Program-made: the position numbers and the translations under genes | NCBI GenBank assembly: GCA_016288465.1 | Contig: JAEEZC010000370.1 | Span: 1-36,974 of the forward strand | From: Verrucomicrobiota bacterium | GTDB taxonomy: Bacteria > Verrucomicrobiota > Kiritimatiellia > RFP12 > UBA1067 | Length of the DNA: 36,974 nucleotides | Reading direction: 5' to 3' | Shown: positions 18,079-28,003 of the stretch, piece after piece | Position numbering within the stretch: the stretch's first letter is position 1 | Layout: each line of letters opens with the position of its first letter | Notes under the pieces: generated by a model | Database searches by the model: none | Told to the model about the DNA's origin: nothing | What the model saw: only the letters and a program-made list of their open reading frames with translations

Positions 18079-19626
18079 ATGATGAAGACAGGCAGGCGTG
18101 GTTTCATAACCGGTATGGCGGGGCTCGGGCTCTTCGGCGCGGGCGGCTGCATTACGGGCGGGGGCGTCTTTTCGATCGGCGGGAGGCATCCGGGCGAGAA
18201 GCTCAGGTTCGGCGTCATCGGAGCCGGTGGCAAGGGCTTCACCGACTGGACCATGGCGTTCAAGCACGGCGAGCTGCCGGTCGCGATCTGCGACGTCGAC
18301 CGCCGCGAGATCGACACGTCGCTCGAGTTCCTCCACAAGAGCGGCTTCGACACATCCTCCATATCGATATACACCGACTATCGCAGGATGCTCGACGACC
18401 AGTCAAAGCTGAAGCTCGACATGGTGAGCGTCTCGACGCCGGACCACATGCACGCCGCGCAGGCGATCTCGGCGATGAGGCAGGGGATAAGCTGCTACGT
18501 GCAGAAGCCGCTCGTCAGAACCCTTTGGGAGGCGCGGTATTTCGGCAAGGTCGCGAAGGAGAGCGGCTGCATCGTGCAGATGGGCAACCAGGGCTCTGCC
18601 GCGCACGGACACAGGAGGAACGTGGAGCTTCTGCAGCAAGGCGTCATCGGCGAAGTCACCGAAATCTACGTATGGACCGACCGCCCGATCTGGTTTCAGG
18701 GCGACATGGCCATGAAGTTCTCCCGCAACCGTCCCGTGCATGCGCCTGCCGCGCTCGACTGGGACTCGTGGCTCGGCACTGCGGCGTCGCGTGCGTATCC
18801 CGAGGATCGTCCAGCCGGAATGAAGCTGCCCTGCAGGAACCAGTGGGCGGCCAACATCCTCGGCGTCTACCACAAGTTCAACTGGAGAGCGTTCCACGAC
18901 TTCGGCACCGGAGCCTTCGGCGACATGGCGTGCCACACGCTCAACCTTCCGTTCAGAGGCGCGGAGCTCGGAGCTGCGGTCGGCGCCGAGTGTCAGGAGC
19001 AGGCCGAGGGCAATTGCGTGGCGTATCCGTCGCGGAGCCACGTAAAGGTTGTGTACGCGGCCCGCAAGTCGAAGGCGCGGCCAGGGAAGGAGCTCCCCGC
19101 CGTGACGATGCACTGGTACGACGGTGGGATGCGTCCGTCCGACGAGAAGCTCGCGCCGATTATGAAGGCGCTTGGCGACGATCCGCAGAACGGGTGCGTA
19201 ATAGTCGGTACGAAGGGCATGATGGCCTCGCTCGACGCATACGGAATCAACTGCGTCGTGCTGATGGACGGTGAGAAGTCGCCGCGCAGCACGAAGGAGC
19301 ACGAGGCCTGCGCCGAAAGCGTGGTCGCGCCGTACATCCCGCGTCGGAAGGGCACTACGGAGAACATCGGCAAGGACACGAACTACGAGCAGGTCTCCGA
19401 GCTCTGCGAGGCCATCAAAGGCGAGGGACCGGTATTCCGCGACACTGGGTCGAGATGCTTCTCGGATGTCGACTACGCAGTGCCGATCATGGAGGGCATG
19501 CTTGTCGGGTGCATAGCCCAACGCGTGCCCGGCGCACTCAGATGGGACAGCGAAAGGCAGTCGTTCGACAGCCGCGAGGCGAACGCGATGGTGAGGCCGT
19601 ACATACGCCGCGGCTGGGAATTCTGA
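18079..19626 (+). CDS. Gfo/Idh/MocA family oxidoreductase, TAT signal
   Basis: RRGFITGMAGLGLFGAGGC; LRFGVIGAGGKG Rossmann; MVSVSTPDHMHAAQAISAMRQGISCYVQKPL. Confidence 0.93.
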   Translation: MMKTGRRGFITGMAGLGLFGAGGCITGGGVFSIGGRHPGEKLRFGVIGAGGKGFTDWTMAFKHGELPVAICDVDRREIDTSLEFLHKSGFDTSSISIYTDYRRMLDDQSKLKLDMVSVSTPDHMHAAQAISAMRQGISCYVQKPLVRTLWEARYFGKVAKESGCIVQMGNQGSAAHGHRRNVELLQQGVIGEVTEIYVWTDRPIWFQGDMAMKFSRNRPVHAPAALDWDSWLGTAASRAYPEDRPAGMKLPCRNQWAANILGVYHKFNWRAFHDFGTGAFGDMACHTLNLPFRGAELGAAVGAECQEQAEGNCVAYPSRSHVKVVYAARKSKARPGKELPAVTMHWYDGGMRPSDEKLAPIMKALGDDPQNGCVIVGTKGMMASLDAYGINCVVLMDGEKSPRSTKEHEACAESVVAPYIPRRKGTTENIGKDTNYEQVSELCEAIKGEGPVFRDTGSRCFSDVDYAVPIMEGMLVGCIAQRVPGALRWDSERQSFDSREANAMVRPYIRRGWEF

Positions 19627-19648
19627 CATAGAGAAAGGGTAGAGTGAT

Positions 19649-21541
19649 ATGCTGATGACGCGCAGGGAGCATTTGAGACTGTTGGGGCTTGCGGCCGCAG
19701 GCGCGGCGGCGAGTCCTCTTCGCGGGCTGTGCGGGGCCGAAGGCGGTGCGCCGTTCTTCGCCGTGCAGCTCTACTCCATACACAAGATACTGTGGAACGA
19801 TCCGGCGCGCATCTTCGCGGCGCTCAAGGAGGCCGGATACGACGGCGTGGAGTTTGCGGGGTATGCGGGACGCAGCGCGAAGGATATAAAGGCGCTTCTC
19901 GCGGATGCCGGGCTCGTCGGCGCTGGCACTCACGTCAACGGCAACGTCGCGCTTGTCGGCGACGAGCTCTCGCGTACGCTTGACTTCTGCGCCGAGGCAG
20001 GACTGGAAAGCGTCACCACTCCGCATGCAAAGTGCGACGACGAGGACGCATACCGCAGGTTCGGACACAAGATGGGCCTTGCTGCGGAGGCGGCCGCCAA
20101 GTACGGCATAAAGGTCGGCATCCACACGACCTACCACCACTTCACGACGAAATACGGCGACAGGACAGCGTGGGACGCGATCTACTCCGACGCCTCTCCG
20201 CTTCTCCAGCAGCAGGTCGACACCGGCAACACGTTCAACACCGGAACCGACGTTGTGGCGCTGCTCAGAAAGTACCGCAACCGACACCACTCCATACATC
20301 TGAAGGAGAACGTGCCGACGGTCGACGGAGTCTTCGGAGTGCCGCCAACCGACGGAGGCTCGGTCGTGCCGTGGAAGGACGTCTTCGACTACATGGCGAC
20401 CGAGATCGGCCACAGATGGTACATCGTGGAGGCCGAGGGCAGACCGGATTCGCTTGAACCATGTCTTGAGAATCGCCGCTGGTTGCGCAGGTACTTCGCA
20501 CTTGGTTCGGTGGCTGCGGCGTCCGTTACGTCGAAGCAGACGACGTCGGCGGCATCGTCGCCGAAGCCTGAGTTCGCATGGTCCTTCCTCGCGCACTTCG
20601 GCATGAACATGTGGGGCGACATCGTGTCCAAGCCCGGGCGCGACGGCCTCATCAAGAAGAGGCTTACGGACGAGGAGTTCGCGCTCGTGTGCGGCGACGA
20701 CTACCTCAAGCTCGACCGCGTCAAGTTTGACGAGCGCCTTTGGCGTGATCTCTCCACCCAGTTGCAGAAGGACGGCTGCAACCAGATAGTCGTGGACGTC
20801 GGCGAGTTTCTCAGGTACCCAAGCCATCCGGAGCTCGCCGTGAAGGGCAGCTGGTCGCCCGAGCGTCTCTCCGCCGAGGTCAGGCGGCTCAACGGCATGG
20901 GCTTCGAGGTCGTGCCCAAGCTCAACTTCTCCTGCTGCCACCGCACATGGCTCGGCCCGTATTCGCGAATGATTTCGACGCCCAAGTACTATGAGGTCTG
21001 CTCGGACGTCATCCGCGACACGCTTGAGGTCTTCAAGGGCACGCGTTTCCTGCACATCGGCATGGACGAAGAGCACATGCCCGACTACCAGAAGTACAAC
21101 ACGATGCTCATCGTCCGGCAGGGCGATCTTTGGTGGCACGACGCGCTTTGGCTCGTGAAGGAGGTCGAAAAGCACGGCGTCCGCGCCTGGATGTGGCACG
21201 ACTATCTGCGCAAGGGCAAGATCGCCGATTTCGAGAGGCGCATGCCGAAGAGCGTCGTGCAAAGCCCGTGGACGTACCAGATCGAGAACACCACGCGCTA
21301 CGAGAACCTGCTCTGGACGTTCAAGGCGCTGGCCGACGCAGGCTACGACACGATTCCCTGCAGCTCGCACTGCTATGGCGGCGACGAAGGATTTGTCAAG
21401 ATTGCAGAATGGTGCCGCAAGAACATGAACCCCGAGCATTGGAAGGGATACATGATGGCGCCGTGGATGCAGACCGGCGAAGCGTACCGCAGGCTGCTCT
21501 TCCGCGGGTCAGAGCTCATCGCCGAGGCTCGAAAGGCCTGA
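19649..21541 (+). CDS. Fusion: sugar phosphate isomerase/epimerase-like TIM barrel plus C-terminal glycosidase-like TIM barrel, TAT signal
   Basis: TRREHLRLLGLAAAGAAAS; N-half AVQLYSIHKILWNDPARIFAALKEAGYDGVEFAGYAG...LRKYRNRHHSIHLKE; Ala/Ser/Thr linker; C-half LEVFKGTRFLHIGMDEEHMPDY. Confidence 0.75.
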   Translation: MLMTRREHLRLLGLAAAGAAASPLRGLCGAEGGAPFFAVQLYSIHKILWNDPARIFAALKEAGYDGVEFAGYAGRSAKDIKALLADAGLVGAGTHVNGNVALVGDELSRTLDFCAEAGLESVTTPHAKCDDEDAYRRFGHKMGLAAEAAAKYGIKVGIHTTYHHFTTKYGDRTAWDAIYSDASPLLQQQVDTGNTFNTGTDVVALLRKYRNRHHSIHLKENVPTVDGVFGVPPTDGGSVVPWKDVFDYMATEIGHRWYIVEAEGRPDSLEPCLENRRWLRRYFALGSVAAASVTSKQTTSAASSPKPEFAWSFLAHFGMNMWGDIVSKPGRDGLIKKRLTDEEFALVCGDDYLKLDRVKFDERLWRDLSTQLQKDGCNQIVVDVGEFLRYPSHPELAVKGSWSPERLSAEVRRLNGMGFEVVPKLNFSCCHRTWLGPYSRMISTPKYYEVCSDVIRDTLEVFKGTRFLHIGMDEEHMPDYQKYNTMLIVRQGDLWWHDALWLVKEVEKHGVRAWMWHDYLRKGKIADFERRMPKSVVQSPWTYQIENTTRYENLLWTFKALADAGYDTIPCSSHCYGGDEGFVKIAEWCRKNMNPEHWKGYMMAPWMQTGEAYRRLLFRGSELIAEARKA

Positions 21542-21581
21542 CGTCCGATTTCACAACCACAAACCAGAAAGAGGTAATGCC

Positions 21582-24452
21582 ATGACGAGTTCCACGATAA
21601 GGAAGAATGCGACCGCAGCTCTTGCCGTGATCTGCTGTGCAGGTGTGGCTTCGGCTGCGATAACCTCGCGTTCATACGTGCAGGAAGGGCTTGTCGCCCA
21701 GTACGACGGCATAAACAACGCCGGGCACGACGCCGCGCACAGCTCGAACGCCGCGACATGGGTCGATCTTACCGGCAACGGCAACGACGGCACCGTCAAT
21801 TCGGCGGTGACGTGGAGCGATAAGGGCTGGGTGAACTCGACGGCGAGCATCAAGCCCGTGACCGTCGGAACAGGTCTTGCCTCGGCGATTGCCGCCGCAG
21901 GAAAGTTCTCTGCCCAGATGACATTCACGCCGACAGACTACAACACTACCAAGACCTCGCTTTTCGGGCAAAACCCCAATACCCAGAACCAGTTCAACAT
22001 TGAGCGCAACGAATCCGGTTACATCGGCTTTTATGCGGGCAACCCCGTTTGGAGGCGCAAGTCCAGTTCTTCCAGGGTGCAAGGAAACAGCTGGGCGCCA
22101 ATCACGCTCAGCGTAGAGGGCGGGAGTACGCAGTATTCCTTCAACGTGTATAACGGGGTGAATCCGAATTCGCCTACCAAGTATACCGTGAACGTGACCG
22201 ATTCGACCAAGATCCTTGCGTTCAGCCAAAGCAGTCAGAGCGTGATCGGCGGCTATACGGGCTCCGATGACATGACCTTTCGCGGCACATACAACGCCTT
22301 CCGCCTCTACAACCGCGAGCTGACTGAAGACGAGATCAAGCTCAACGCGGCGATTGACGCCGTGCGCTTCAACAACGGCGATCCGTCAAGCTACGCGATA
22401 CTGGCGAGCGTTTCGTTCGACGATGCGGGCTATCGTCTCTACGACTTCGCCGCGAATGCGGGTGCTGGTGGCAAGGTGCAGGCGGGCGGTGCTGCCGCTG
22501 CGTCCGTTACGGCGCAGACGAGCGCGGGAACGTCTGCGACCTTCACCGCCGTGCCCGACGCCGGATATGTGTTCCAGGAGTGGACCGGCGACACGGCGGC
22601 CATCGTGTCTGGCTCCGTCATAACGCTGACCGTCTCCGTGAAAGGCGCGGCCGGAGGTTCGCTGCAAGCCGTGTTCCGCAGACGCGGCACCGCACTCGAC
22701 GGCTTGGCGTTCGACCTCGACATGCAGGACGTGAACGCGAACGGCGTTGTCGACGCGTCGGACAGGATCGGCAATGCGATTAAGTTCAGCGCGTCCGATG
22801 CGGCAGACGCCTACGACAAGGCGTGGAGTGCCGATTCGACATACGGCGCATACGTGCCGGGCTTTCGTACGCTCGACGTTGCGGCTCCGATGACGCCTTC
22901 CACGACGAATGCCCAGACGTGTCTTTACTTCCCGCAGCAGATTGTGGCGTCGGACACGGTCTTCAACTCCCGTGTGGATCTTGCCAACTGCGGAATCATG
23001 GGCAACGTCGCGACCTTCTTCGTCCGCTTCAAGTGGGAGGGCGCAGTGGCCGAGGCGAACAACTGCAACGTCGCGCTTCTGCTCAACGGCTGCACGGACG
23101 GATGGTGGAACAACTTCAGGGGATACGTGCTCACGATACGCACGTATGCCAACAAGCCGAACGAGGGATATCTCAACGTCGCCGGCAGTCAGAAGCGGAC
23201 GGGCAACTGGAGCAACCCGATCGGCACGAACGGCTGGGTGGACTGCTTCATGTCGGTCTATCCGAGCCCGACGACGCCGGGTCTCTCCAACGGAGACATC
23301 TACTTCTGCGCCACCCCCAATCTAACCAACGGATCGTTTGCCAACCCTGAGCTGAAGCACTACCACTTTGACGACAGCGCCGCTATGACGAACCTGCAGG
23401 CCACTGCCGCTACGAGCCCGGCCCTGCGCCTTGGCGGTGCGCGCAACGATGTCCACGCCGGAGCCGCATACAGGACGGAGTCTTTCCGCGGCGCCATAGC
23501 CGAGGTGAAGGGCTGGCGCAGGCTTCTGACCGAGGACGAAATGCTGTGCGTCATGGCAGGGCGCCACGGCGCGACTTTCAGCGTCGGCGTGCGGAACGGC
23601 TCTTCGGACGAGTTCGCGTCTTCGGGCGCGGCGGAAGTCTTCGACCCTGTGACGATGCCATGGCAGAGGATGAAAAAGGCTCTCACTGCGTCAGGCCGGA
23701 CGCTGACGATCTCGGCGACAATTCCCGCCGTGAGCGCGAACAGGGCGAGGGTGCTTGAAATAGCGCCGCTCTTCGATGGTACGGGCGACAGATGCGAAGT
23801 CACGATTTCCGCGAACGGCCGCAACGTCGGCTCGTATGATCTCAAGAACACGGCGCGTCGTTCGATTTACATGAACGGAGGATGCTTCGCGCCAGACGCA
23901 GGAGGCAAAGTCGTGATCTCGATAACGCGCCAGGCAGGCTGCGCCGGAACGCTGTCCTTCGACGCGATATCGCTTCTCGGAGCCAACCAGATCGGCATTG
24001 ACGACGGCAGCAAAGGCGAGATGACCGCCGAGGGCAAGGGCGTTATGCAGACTGTTGTCATAGGCGATCCCGAGCACAAACACGCGCAACGTGCGCTTAC
24101 AAGACAGTATCCCAGCCTGTCGCTGCTTTTCGACAGGGGCGAGGGCGTTGCGTACGGCCCGGGATTGCACACCGCTCCGCAGGGCTACGTTTATTCGACG
24201 CGTTTTCTCGAACCGCGAGAAGGGTTTGATCAGCCAGTGCATCTTGAACTTAACGGAGTCCAGGTGTGGTCTGACGCCAATGTCGCGATTGGAGAGGAGC
24301 TTAAGATTGAACTTCCCGCAGAGCGCATGCTGCCGGGACTGAACAAGCTCACGTGGTGCTACGATGCGCCGTCGGCAAACTGGATACAGTTCGATTTCCA
24401 TAGACTGCGGCTCGTTCCGTCTGCATCCGGCACGTTGATAATGATCAGGTAG
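21582..24452 (+). CDS. Secreted LamG-like (concanavalin-A-like) multidomain protein
   Basis: Signal peptide; GLVAQYDGINNAG...WVDLTGNGNDGTV; FNVYNG...TFRGTYNAFRLYNRELTEDEI; TAVPDAGYVFQEWTGD (InlB-type repeat); second LamG-like region. Confidence 0.8.
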   Translation: MTSSTIRKNATAALAVICCAGVASAAITSRSYVQEGLVAQYDGINNAGHDAAHSSNAATWVDLTGNGNDGTVNSAVTWSDKGWVNSTASIKPVTVGTGLASAIAAAGKFSAQMTFTPTDYNTTKTSLFGQNPNTQNQFNIERNESGYIGFYAGNPVWRRKSSSSRVQGNSWAPITLSVEGGSTQYSFNVYNGVNPNSPTKYTVNVTDSTKILAFSQSSQSVIGGYTGSDDMTFRGTYNAFRLYNRELTEDEIKLNAAIDAVRFNNGDPSSYAILASVSFDDAGYRLYDFAANAGAGGKVQAGGAAAASVTAQTSAGTSATFTAVPDAGYVFQEWTGDTAAIVSGSVITLTVSVKGAAGGSLQAVFRRRGTALDGLAFDLDMQDVNANGVVDASDRIGNAIKFSASDAADAYDKAWSADSTYGAYVPGFRTLDVAAPMTPSTTNAQTCLYFPQQIVASDTVFNSRVDLANCGIMGNVATFFVRFKWEGAVAEANNCNVALLLNGCTDGWWNNFRGYVLTIRTYANKPNEGYLNVAGSQKRTGNWSNPIGTNGWVDCFMSVYPSPTTPGLSNGDIYFCATPNLTNGSFANPELKHYHFDDSAAMTNLQATAATSPALRLGGARNDVHAGAAYRTESFRGAIAEVKGWRRLLTEDEMLCVMAGRHGATFSVGVRNGSSDEFASSGAAEVFDPVTMPWQRMKKALTASGRTLTISATIPAVSANRARVLEIAPLFDGTGDRCEVTISANGRNVGSYDLKNTARRSIYMNGGCFAPDAGGKVVISITRQAGCAGTLSFDAISLLGANQIGIDDGSKGEMTAEGKGVMQTVVIGDPEHKHAQRALTRQYPSLSLLFDRGEGVAYGPGLHTAPQGYVYSTRFLEPREGFDQPVHLELNGVQVWSDANVAIGEELKIELPAERMLPGLNKLTWCYDAPSANWIQFDFHRLRLVPSASGTLIMIR

Positions 24453-24469
24453 ACGGGAGGGTACGGGAA

Positions 24470-25558
24470 ATGGACAGAAGGGGTTTTCTTAAGTCAGGCT
24501 TTGGGGCGCTTTCACTCGCGGTGCTGGGCCGCGGCGCCTCCGCAGCCGGAACCGAGATGGAGGCGGGTTCGTCCGCGGACCTCGGCCCGGTAATAAGGGA
24601 CTGTGCGCTGCGCGCCGGCTCGGCTGTCGGCGGGCGCACAGCCGCGTTCTTCATCGACGACGCCATCTGGTTCCTGCGCGACATATCGCGCGGCAGGCCC
24701 AAGTCGCTCTTCGACCATCCGTTTCTCGGCGGACTGAAGGAGGCTCACGACAGATGGGGTCTGAAGGTGCAGCTGAACCTCTTCTACCGCACGGACTTCT
24801 TCTACGGCATGGACGAGTTCACTCTCGCCGACATGACCGACGCGTACAAGGGGGAATGGAAGGCCAACGCCGACTGGATAAAGCTCGGCATGCACTCGCT
24901 GCAGGAGTTCCCCGACTATCCGTTCGTGAACTCGTCCTACGATGACGTCCGCAAGGTGAGCGAGATGATCTTCGGCGAAGTGGCCAGGTTCGCGGACTCC
25001 GGCATGTGCGCGAAGGCGGTTGTTCCGCACTGGGGACCGGTGAGCAGGGACGGCTGCCGTGCGCTGGCCGACCTCGGCATGAAAGTGGTTTGGTGCTCTA
25101 ACGGACCGAGGTACGCATACACCGGCAACGCCTCGACGCTTCCTTACGGCCACAGCTTCAGGATTGAGCAGAGCCGAAAGCCCGAGACTGCGCTTTTCTG
25201 GCGCGGCGGCGGCAACGCCGCGATAAGCTCGTCGATATGCGCCTACAACCACCTGCCGACCGAGGAGACCGAAAAGACCGCCGGCACGTACCTTTCGGTC
25301 TACGACCGTGACACCAGGCTGCACTACAAGAAGTTCTGCGTCGGGCCATGCCTCAACCTCTTCGCCTGCGACGCGATCGTGCCGATCTTCGAGAAGGTGC
25401 GCGGCAGGGAATTCATTTGCTTCGCGGACCACGAGCAGTATTTCTTCAAGGACTATTTCGCCTACCAGCCAGACTATATGAAGAAGGTGCACGTCAGCGC
25501 GAAGTGGCTTCACGACGACGGCCGCCGCTTCGTCTTCGTCGAAGACACCGTTGACTGA
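24470..25558 (+). CDS. TAT-exported polysaccharide deacetylase-like protein
   Basis: DRRGFLKSGFGALSLAVLGRGASA; FFIDDAIWFLRD...IKLGMHSLQEFPDYPF...VVPHWG resembles a NodB-type layout. Confidence 0.5.
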   Translation: MDRRGFLKSGFGALSLAVLGRGASAAGTEMEAGSSADLGPVIRDCALRAGSAVGGRTAAFFIDDAIWFLRDISRGRPKSLFDHPFLGGLKEAHDRWGLKVQLNLFYRTDFFYGMDEFTLADMTDAYKGEWKANADWIKLGMHSLQEFPDYPFVNSSYDDVRKVSEMIFGEVARFADSGMCAKAVVPHWGPVSRDGCRALADLGMKVVWCSNGPRYAYTGNASTLPYGHSFRIEQSRKPETALFWRGGGNAAISSSICAYNHLPTEETEKTAGTYLSVYDRDTRLHYKKFCVGPCLNLFACDAIVPIFEKVRGREFICFADHEQYFFKDYFAYQPDYMKKVHVSAKWLHDDGRRFVFVEDTVD

Positions 25559-25577
25559 GGCGGCCCGCTCCGCTCGG

Positions 25578-26936
25578 CTATTTGCCGACGCAGAATCGCG
25601 AGAACAAGCTTTCCAGCAGATCCTCCGAATACGTCGCTCCGACTAGAGCTCCCAGCTTCTCGGCCGCGCCGCGCACCGCATTGGCCGCGAGGACCAGGTC
25701 GAGCTGTCCGCATGCGCCGCGCCATGCTTCCGCGAAGCGACGCAGAATGTCCCTTGCCTCGATGATAGCCGACAGGTCCCTTTCGCCTGGAGACGGCTGC
25801 GCCGCATCGCCCGAGGCGGCCATCCGCTCCAGTCTTGCGGCGATCTCGCACCTGAGTTCGTCAAGTCCGCTGCCAGTCTTCGCCGAGACCATCAGCCTTC
25901 CGCAGCGCCGTCTTTCGCCGTCGGCCAGCAGGTCGCACTTCGACACCACGTCGACGACTCCTCCAGGAGGTTCGCCGCACTCTATCGCAAGTCGCGTCCC
26001 GCAGTCCGAATGGTCGGCCGGCGTCAGAAGCAGCACGACATCGGCCTTCGAAACCAGAGCCGCGGTCCGCCTCACGCCCTCGGCCTCTATCTCGTCGCCT
26101 GACTCGCGGATGCCCGCTGTGTCCACGAGCCTTATCGGGTAGCCGCCCACGTCGAGCCATTCCTCTATTGAGTCGCGCGTCGTGCCCGGGCGCGCGGAGA
26201 CGATTGCGCGGCTCTCGCCGAGAAGGGCGTTCATAAGCGAGCTCTTGCCTGCGTTCGGCTGGCCGGCGAGAACGACTAGCGCCCCGTCTCGCAGAAGCTT
26301 CCCCTCGCGCGCACGCCTCGCCGCATCGCCGAGCCTTGCGTCAAGATCGGCTATCATGGACGAGACGGAATCGTGGAAGCCGTCCGGGAGCTCTTCTTCC
26401 GACACGTCGAGCGCATGTTCGATTGTCGCGGACACTCCGACCGCGGTGTCGTACAGCTCTCTCGCCTCTCGCCGTCTGCGTCCTCCAAGGCCTTCGACCG
26501 CCTCGTCCGCAGCTCGCTCCGTCTTTGCGTCTATCAGGTCGAGTACGCTTTCGGCCTGCCCGTAGTCGATTCTCCCGTTCAGGAAGGCGCGCTCTGTGAA
26601 TTCGCCGCGCCTTGCGAGGCGTGCGCCCGCCGCAAAGCAGGCCTCCAGCACGCGCCTTGGCGTCACGCTGCCTCCATGGCACTGTATCTCGACCACGTCC
26701 TCGCCTGTGTAGGATCGCGGATGCGCGAAGGAGAGCACGATCGCCTCGTCCACAGTCCTGCCGCCGCGGGCCATCGGGTCCTTTATCTTCGCGAATCTGA
26801 AGCGGCCGGGCTCGGGGACGAACCCCGCAAGCTTCTCGGCGACGGAGAATGCATCGGGTCCGGAGACCCTCACCACCGACACTCCTGCCCGTCCCGGCGC
26901 AGTGGCAATAGCGGCGATTGTGTCGTTTCTCTCCAT
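25578..26936 (-). CDS. mnmE: tRNA modification GTPase MnmE
   Basis: TIAAIATAPGRAGVSVVRVSGPDA, GQPNAGKSSLMNALLG, DTAGIRES, C-terminal FCVGK. Confidence 0.97.
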   Translation of the reverse strand: MERNDTIAAIATAPGRAGVSVVRVSGPDAFSVAEKLAGFVPEPGRFRFAKIKDPMARGGRTVDEAIVLSFAHPRSYTGEDVVEIQCHGGSVTPRRVLEACFAAGARLARRGEFTERAFLNGRIDYGQAESVLDLIDAKTERAADEAVEGLGGRRRREARELYDTAVGVSATIEHALDVSEEELPDGFHDSVSSMIADLDARLGDAARRAREGKLLRDGALVVLAGQPNAGKSSLMNALLGESRAIVSARPGTTRDSIEEWLDVGGYPIRLVDTAGIRESGDEIEAEGVRRTAALVSKADVVLLLTPADHSDCGTRLAIECGEPPGGVVDVVSKCDLLADGERRRCGRLMVSAKTGSGLDELRCEIAARLERMAASGDAAQPSPGERDLSAIIEARDILRRFAEAWRGACGQLDLVLAANAVRGAAEKLGALVGATYSEDLLESLFSRFCVGK

Positions 26937-26948
26937 GTCGGTCGCGGT

Positions 26949-27983
26949 TCAGATTTCGACGCCGAGCGATCTGAGGGGGTTCGTGACAAAAGCGCGTTCA
27001 CGGGCGCGCGGATGCGGCAGCGTAAGCTCCGGCTCTTCCATCCTGGCGCCTCCGAAGTCTACAAGGTCGATGTCAATCGTGCGCGGGCCGTTTCGCACCG
27101 TCCTGACGCGTCCCATGGCGTTCTCGATGCGGTGCATCTCGCGCGAAAACTCGTGCGCCGTCAGCGTCGTCTCGAAAAGGGCCGCCTGGTTGAGGAACTT
27201 GAGCTCGGCGAATTGTGCGGGGACGTCGACGCCTTCAGTCTCCTCTACTTCGCTTGCGTCCACAAGCCTCGTGTGCGGCAGCGCGGCCAGCGCCTTCAGC
27301 GCGCGGCGCAGACAGGCGGCTCTGTCGCCGAGGTTCGAGCCAAGGGACACCGCCGCCCTTGTGGCCTGCGGATTGCGCTCGACGTATATGAATGCGGGTC
27401 TGTCGCTCGCGACGGTGACGTTCTCCGACGACGCGCGGTTGAGCGTTGCGCAGTAGGCGTTGGCGAAACGCACGCCGTCCAGCTTCCATGCGAGCCCGCG
27501 GGAAGTCATCTTGGTCTTGGGGTCGGGCGCGAAGACTGACACTCCCGAACCGACCCATGTCTTCAGGAAGCGCCTTCCGTGCACGGGCAGGAATTCCCCG
27601 AAGTCCGTTGCGACGCGCACTTCGGCGTCCAGCGCGCGGTAGACGTTGCCGATGGTGTGGTCCTCGCGTCGGCCCGTCGCGCCGACGATGACGAGGTCGT
27701 GACTGCCGCGCTTGTCCATGAGCTCCCTTCTGCAGAAGGCAATGGCCTTTGCCAGGTCGTTGTCGTTCTGGTCTTCGACTCTCACGACTCTGCAATGGGG
27801 CGTCCGCCCGACGCTGTCCATGTCGCCCACGACCGCGTCAGGCCATCTGCGGAACGCTCGCCTGAACGACTCCGCCGCTGAGTCGCACGCCACGACGTGT
27901 TCCGCCGAGCGGAGCAGTCGCCAAGGTTCGCCATCCCTTTTCGGGAAGTCCCCTGCGGCCAGTATGACGACCCTCCCTCTCAT
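26949..27983 (-). CDS. Bifunctional thiamine pyrophosphokinase-like / HPPK (FolK) fusion
   Basis: N-half VVGDMDSVG, EDQNDNDLAKAI, GATGRREDHTIGN (TPK motifs); C-half SLGSNLGDRAACLRRALKAL, NQAALFETTLTAHEF, RNGPRTIDIDLVDFG, LPHPRARERAFV (FolK). Start reset from 28130. Confidence 0.9.
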   Translation of the reverse strand: MRGRVVILAAGDFPKRDGEPWRLLRSAEHVVACDSAAESFRRAFRRWPDAVVGDMDSVGRTPHCRVVRVEDQNDNDLAKAIAFCRRELMDKRGSHDLVIVGATGRREDHTIGNVYRALDAEVRVATDFGEFLPVHGRRFLKTWVGSGVSVFAPDPKTKMTSRGLAWKLDGVRFANAYCATLNRASSENVTVASDRPAFIYVERNPQATRAAVSLGSNLGDRAACLRRALKALAALPHTRLVDASEVEETEGVDVPAQFAELKFLNQAALFETTLTAHEFSREMHRIENAMGRVRTVRNGPRTIDIDLVDFGGARMEEPELTLPHPRARERAFVTNPLRSLGVEI

Positions 27984-28003
27984 CTGCGCCGACCTTTCCG
28001 CCT

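Noticed and set aside
17628-19274. 548-aa plus-strand ORF
   Set aside because: Alternate frame of the PHP-like and Gfo/Idh/MocA genes; Arg-rich shadow ORF.
19538-21439. 633-aa minus-strand ORF
   Set aside because: Antisense to the well-supported TIM-barrel fusion gene; no recognisable motifs.
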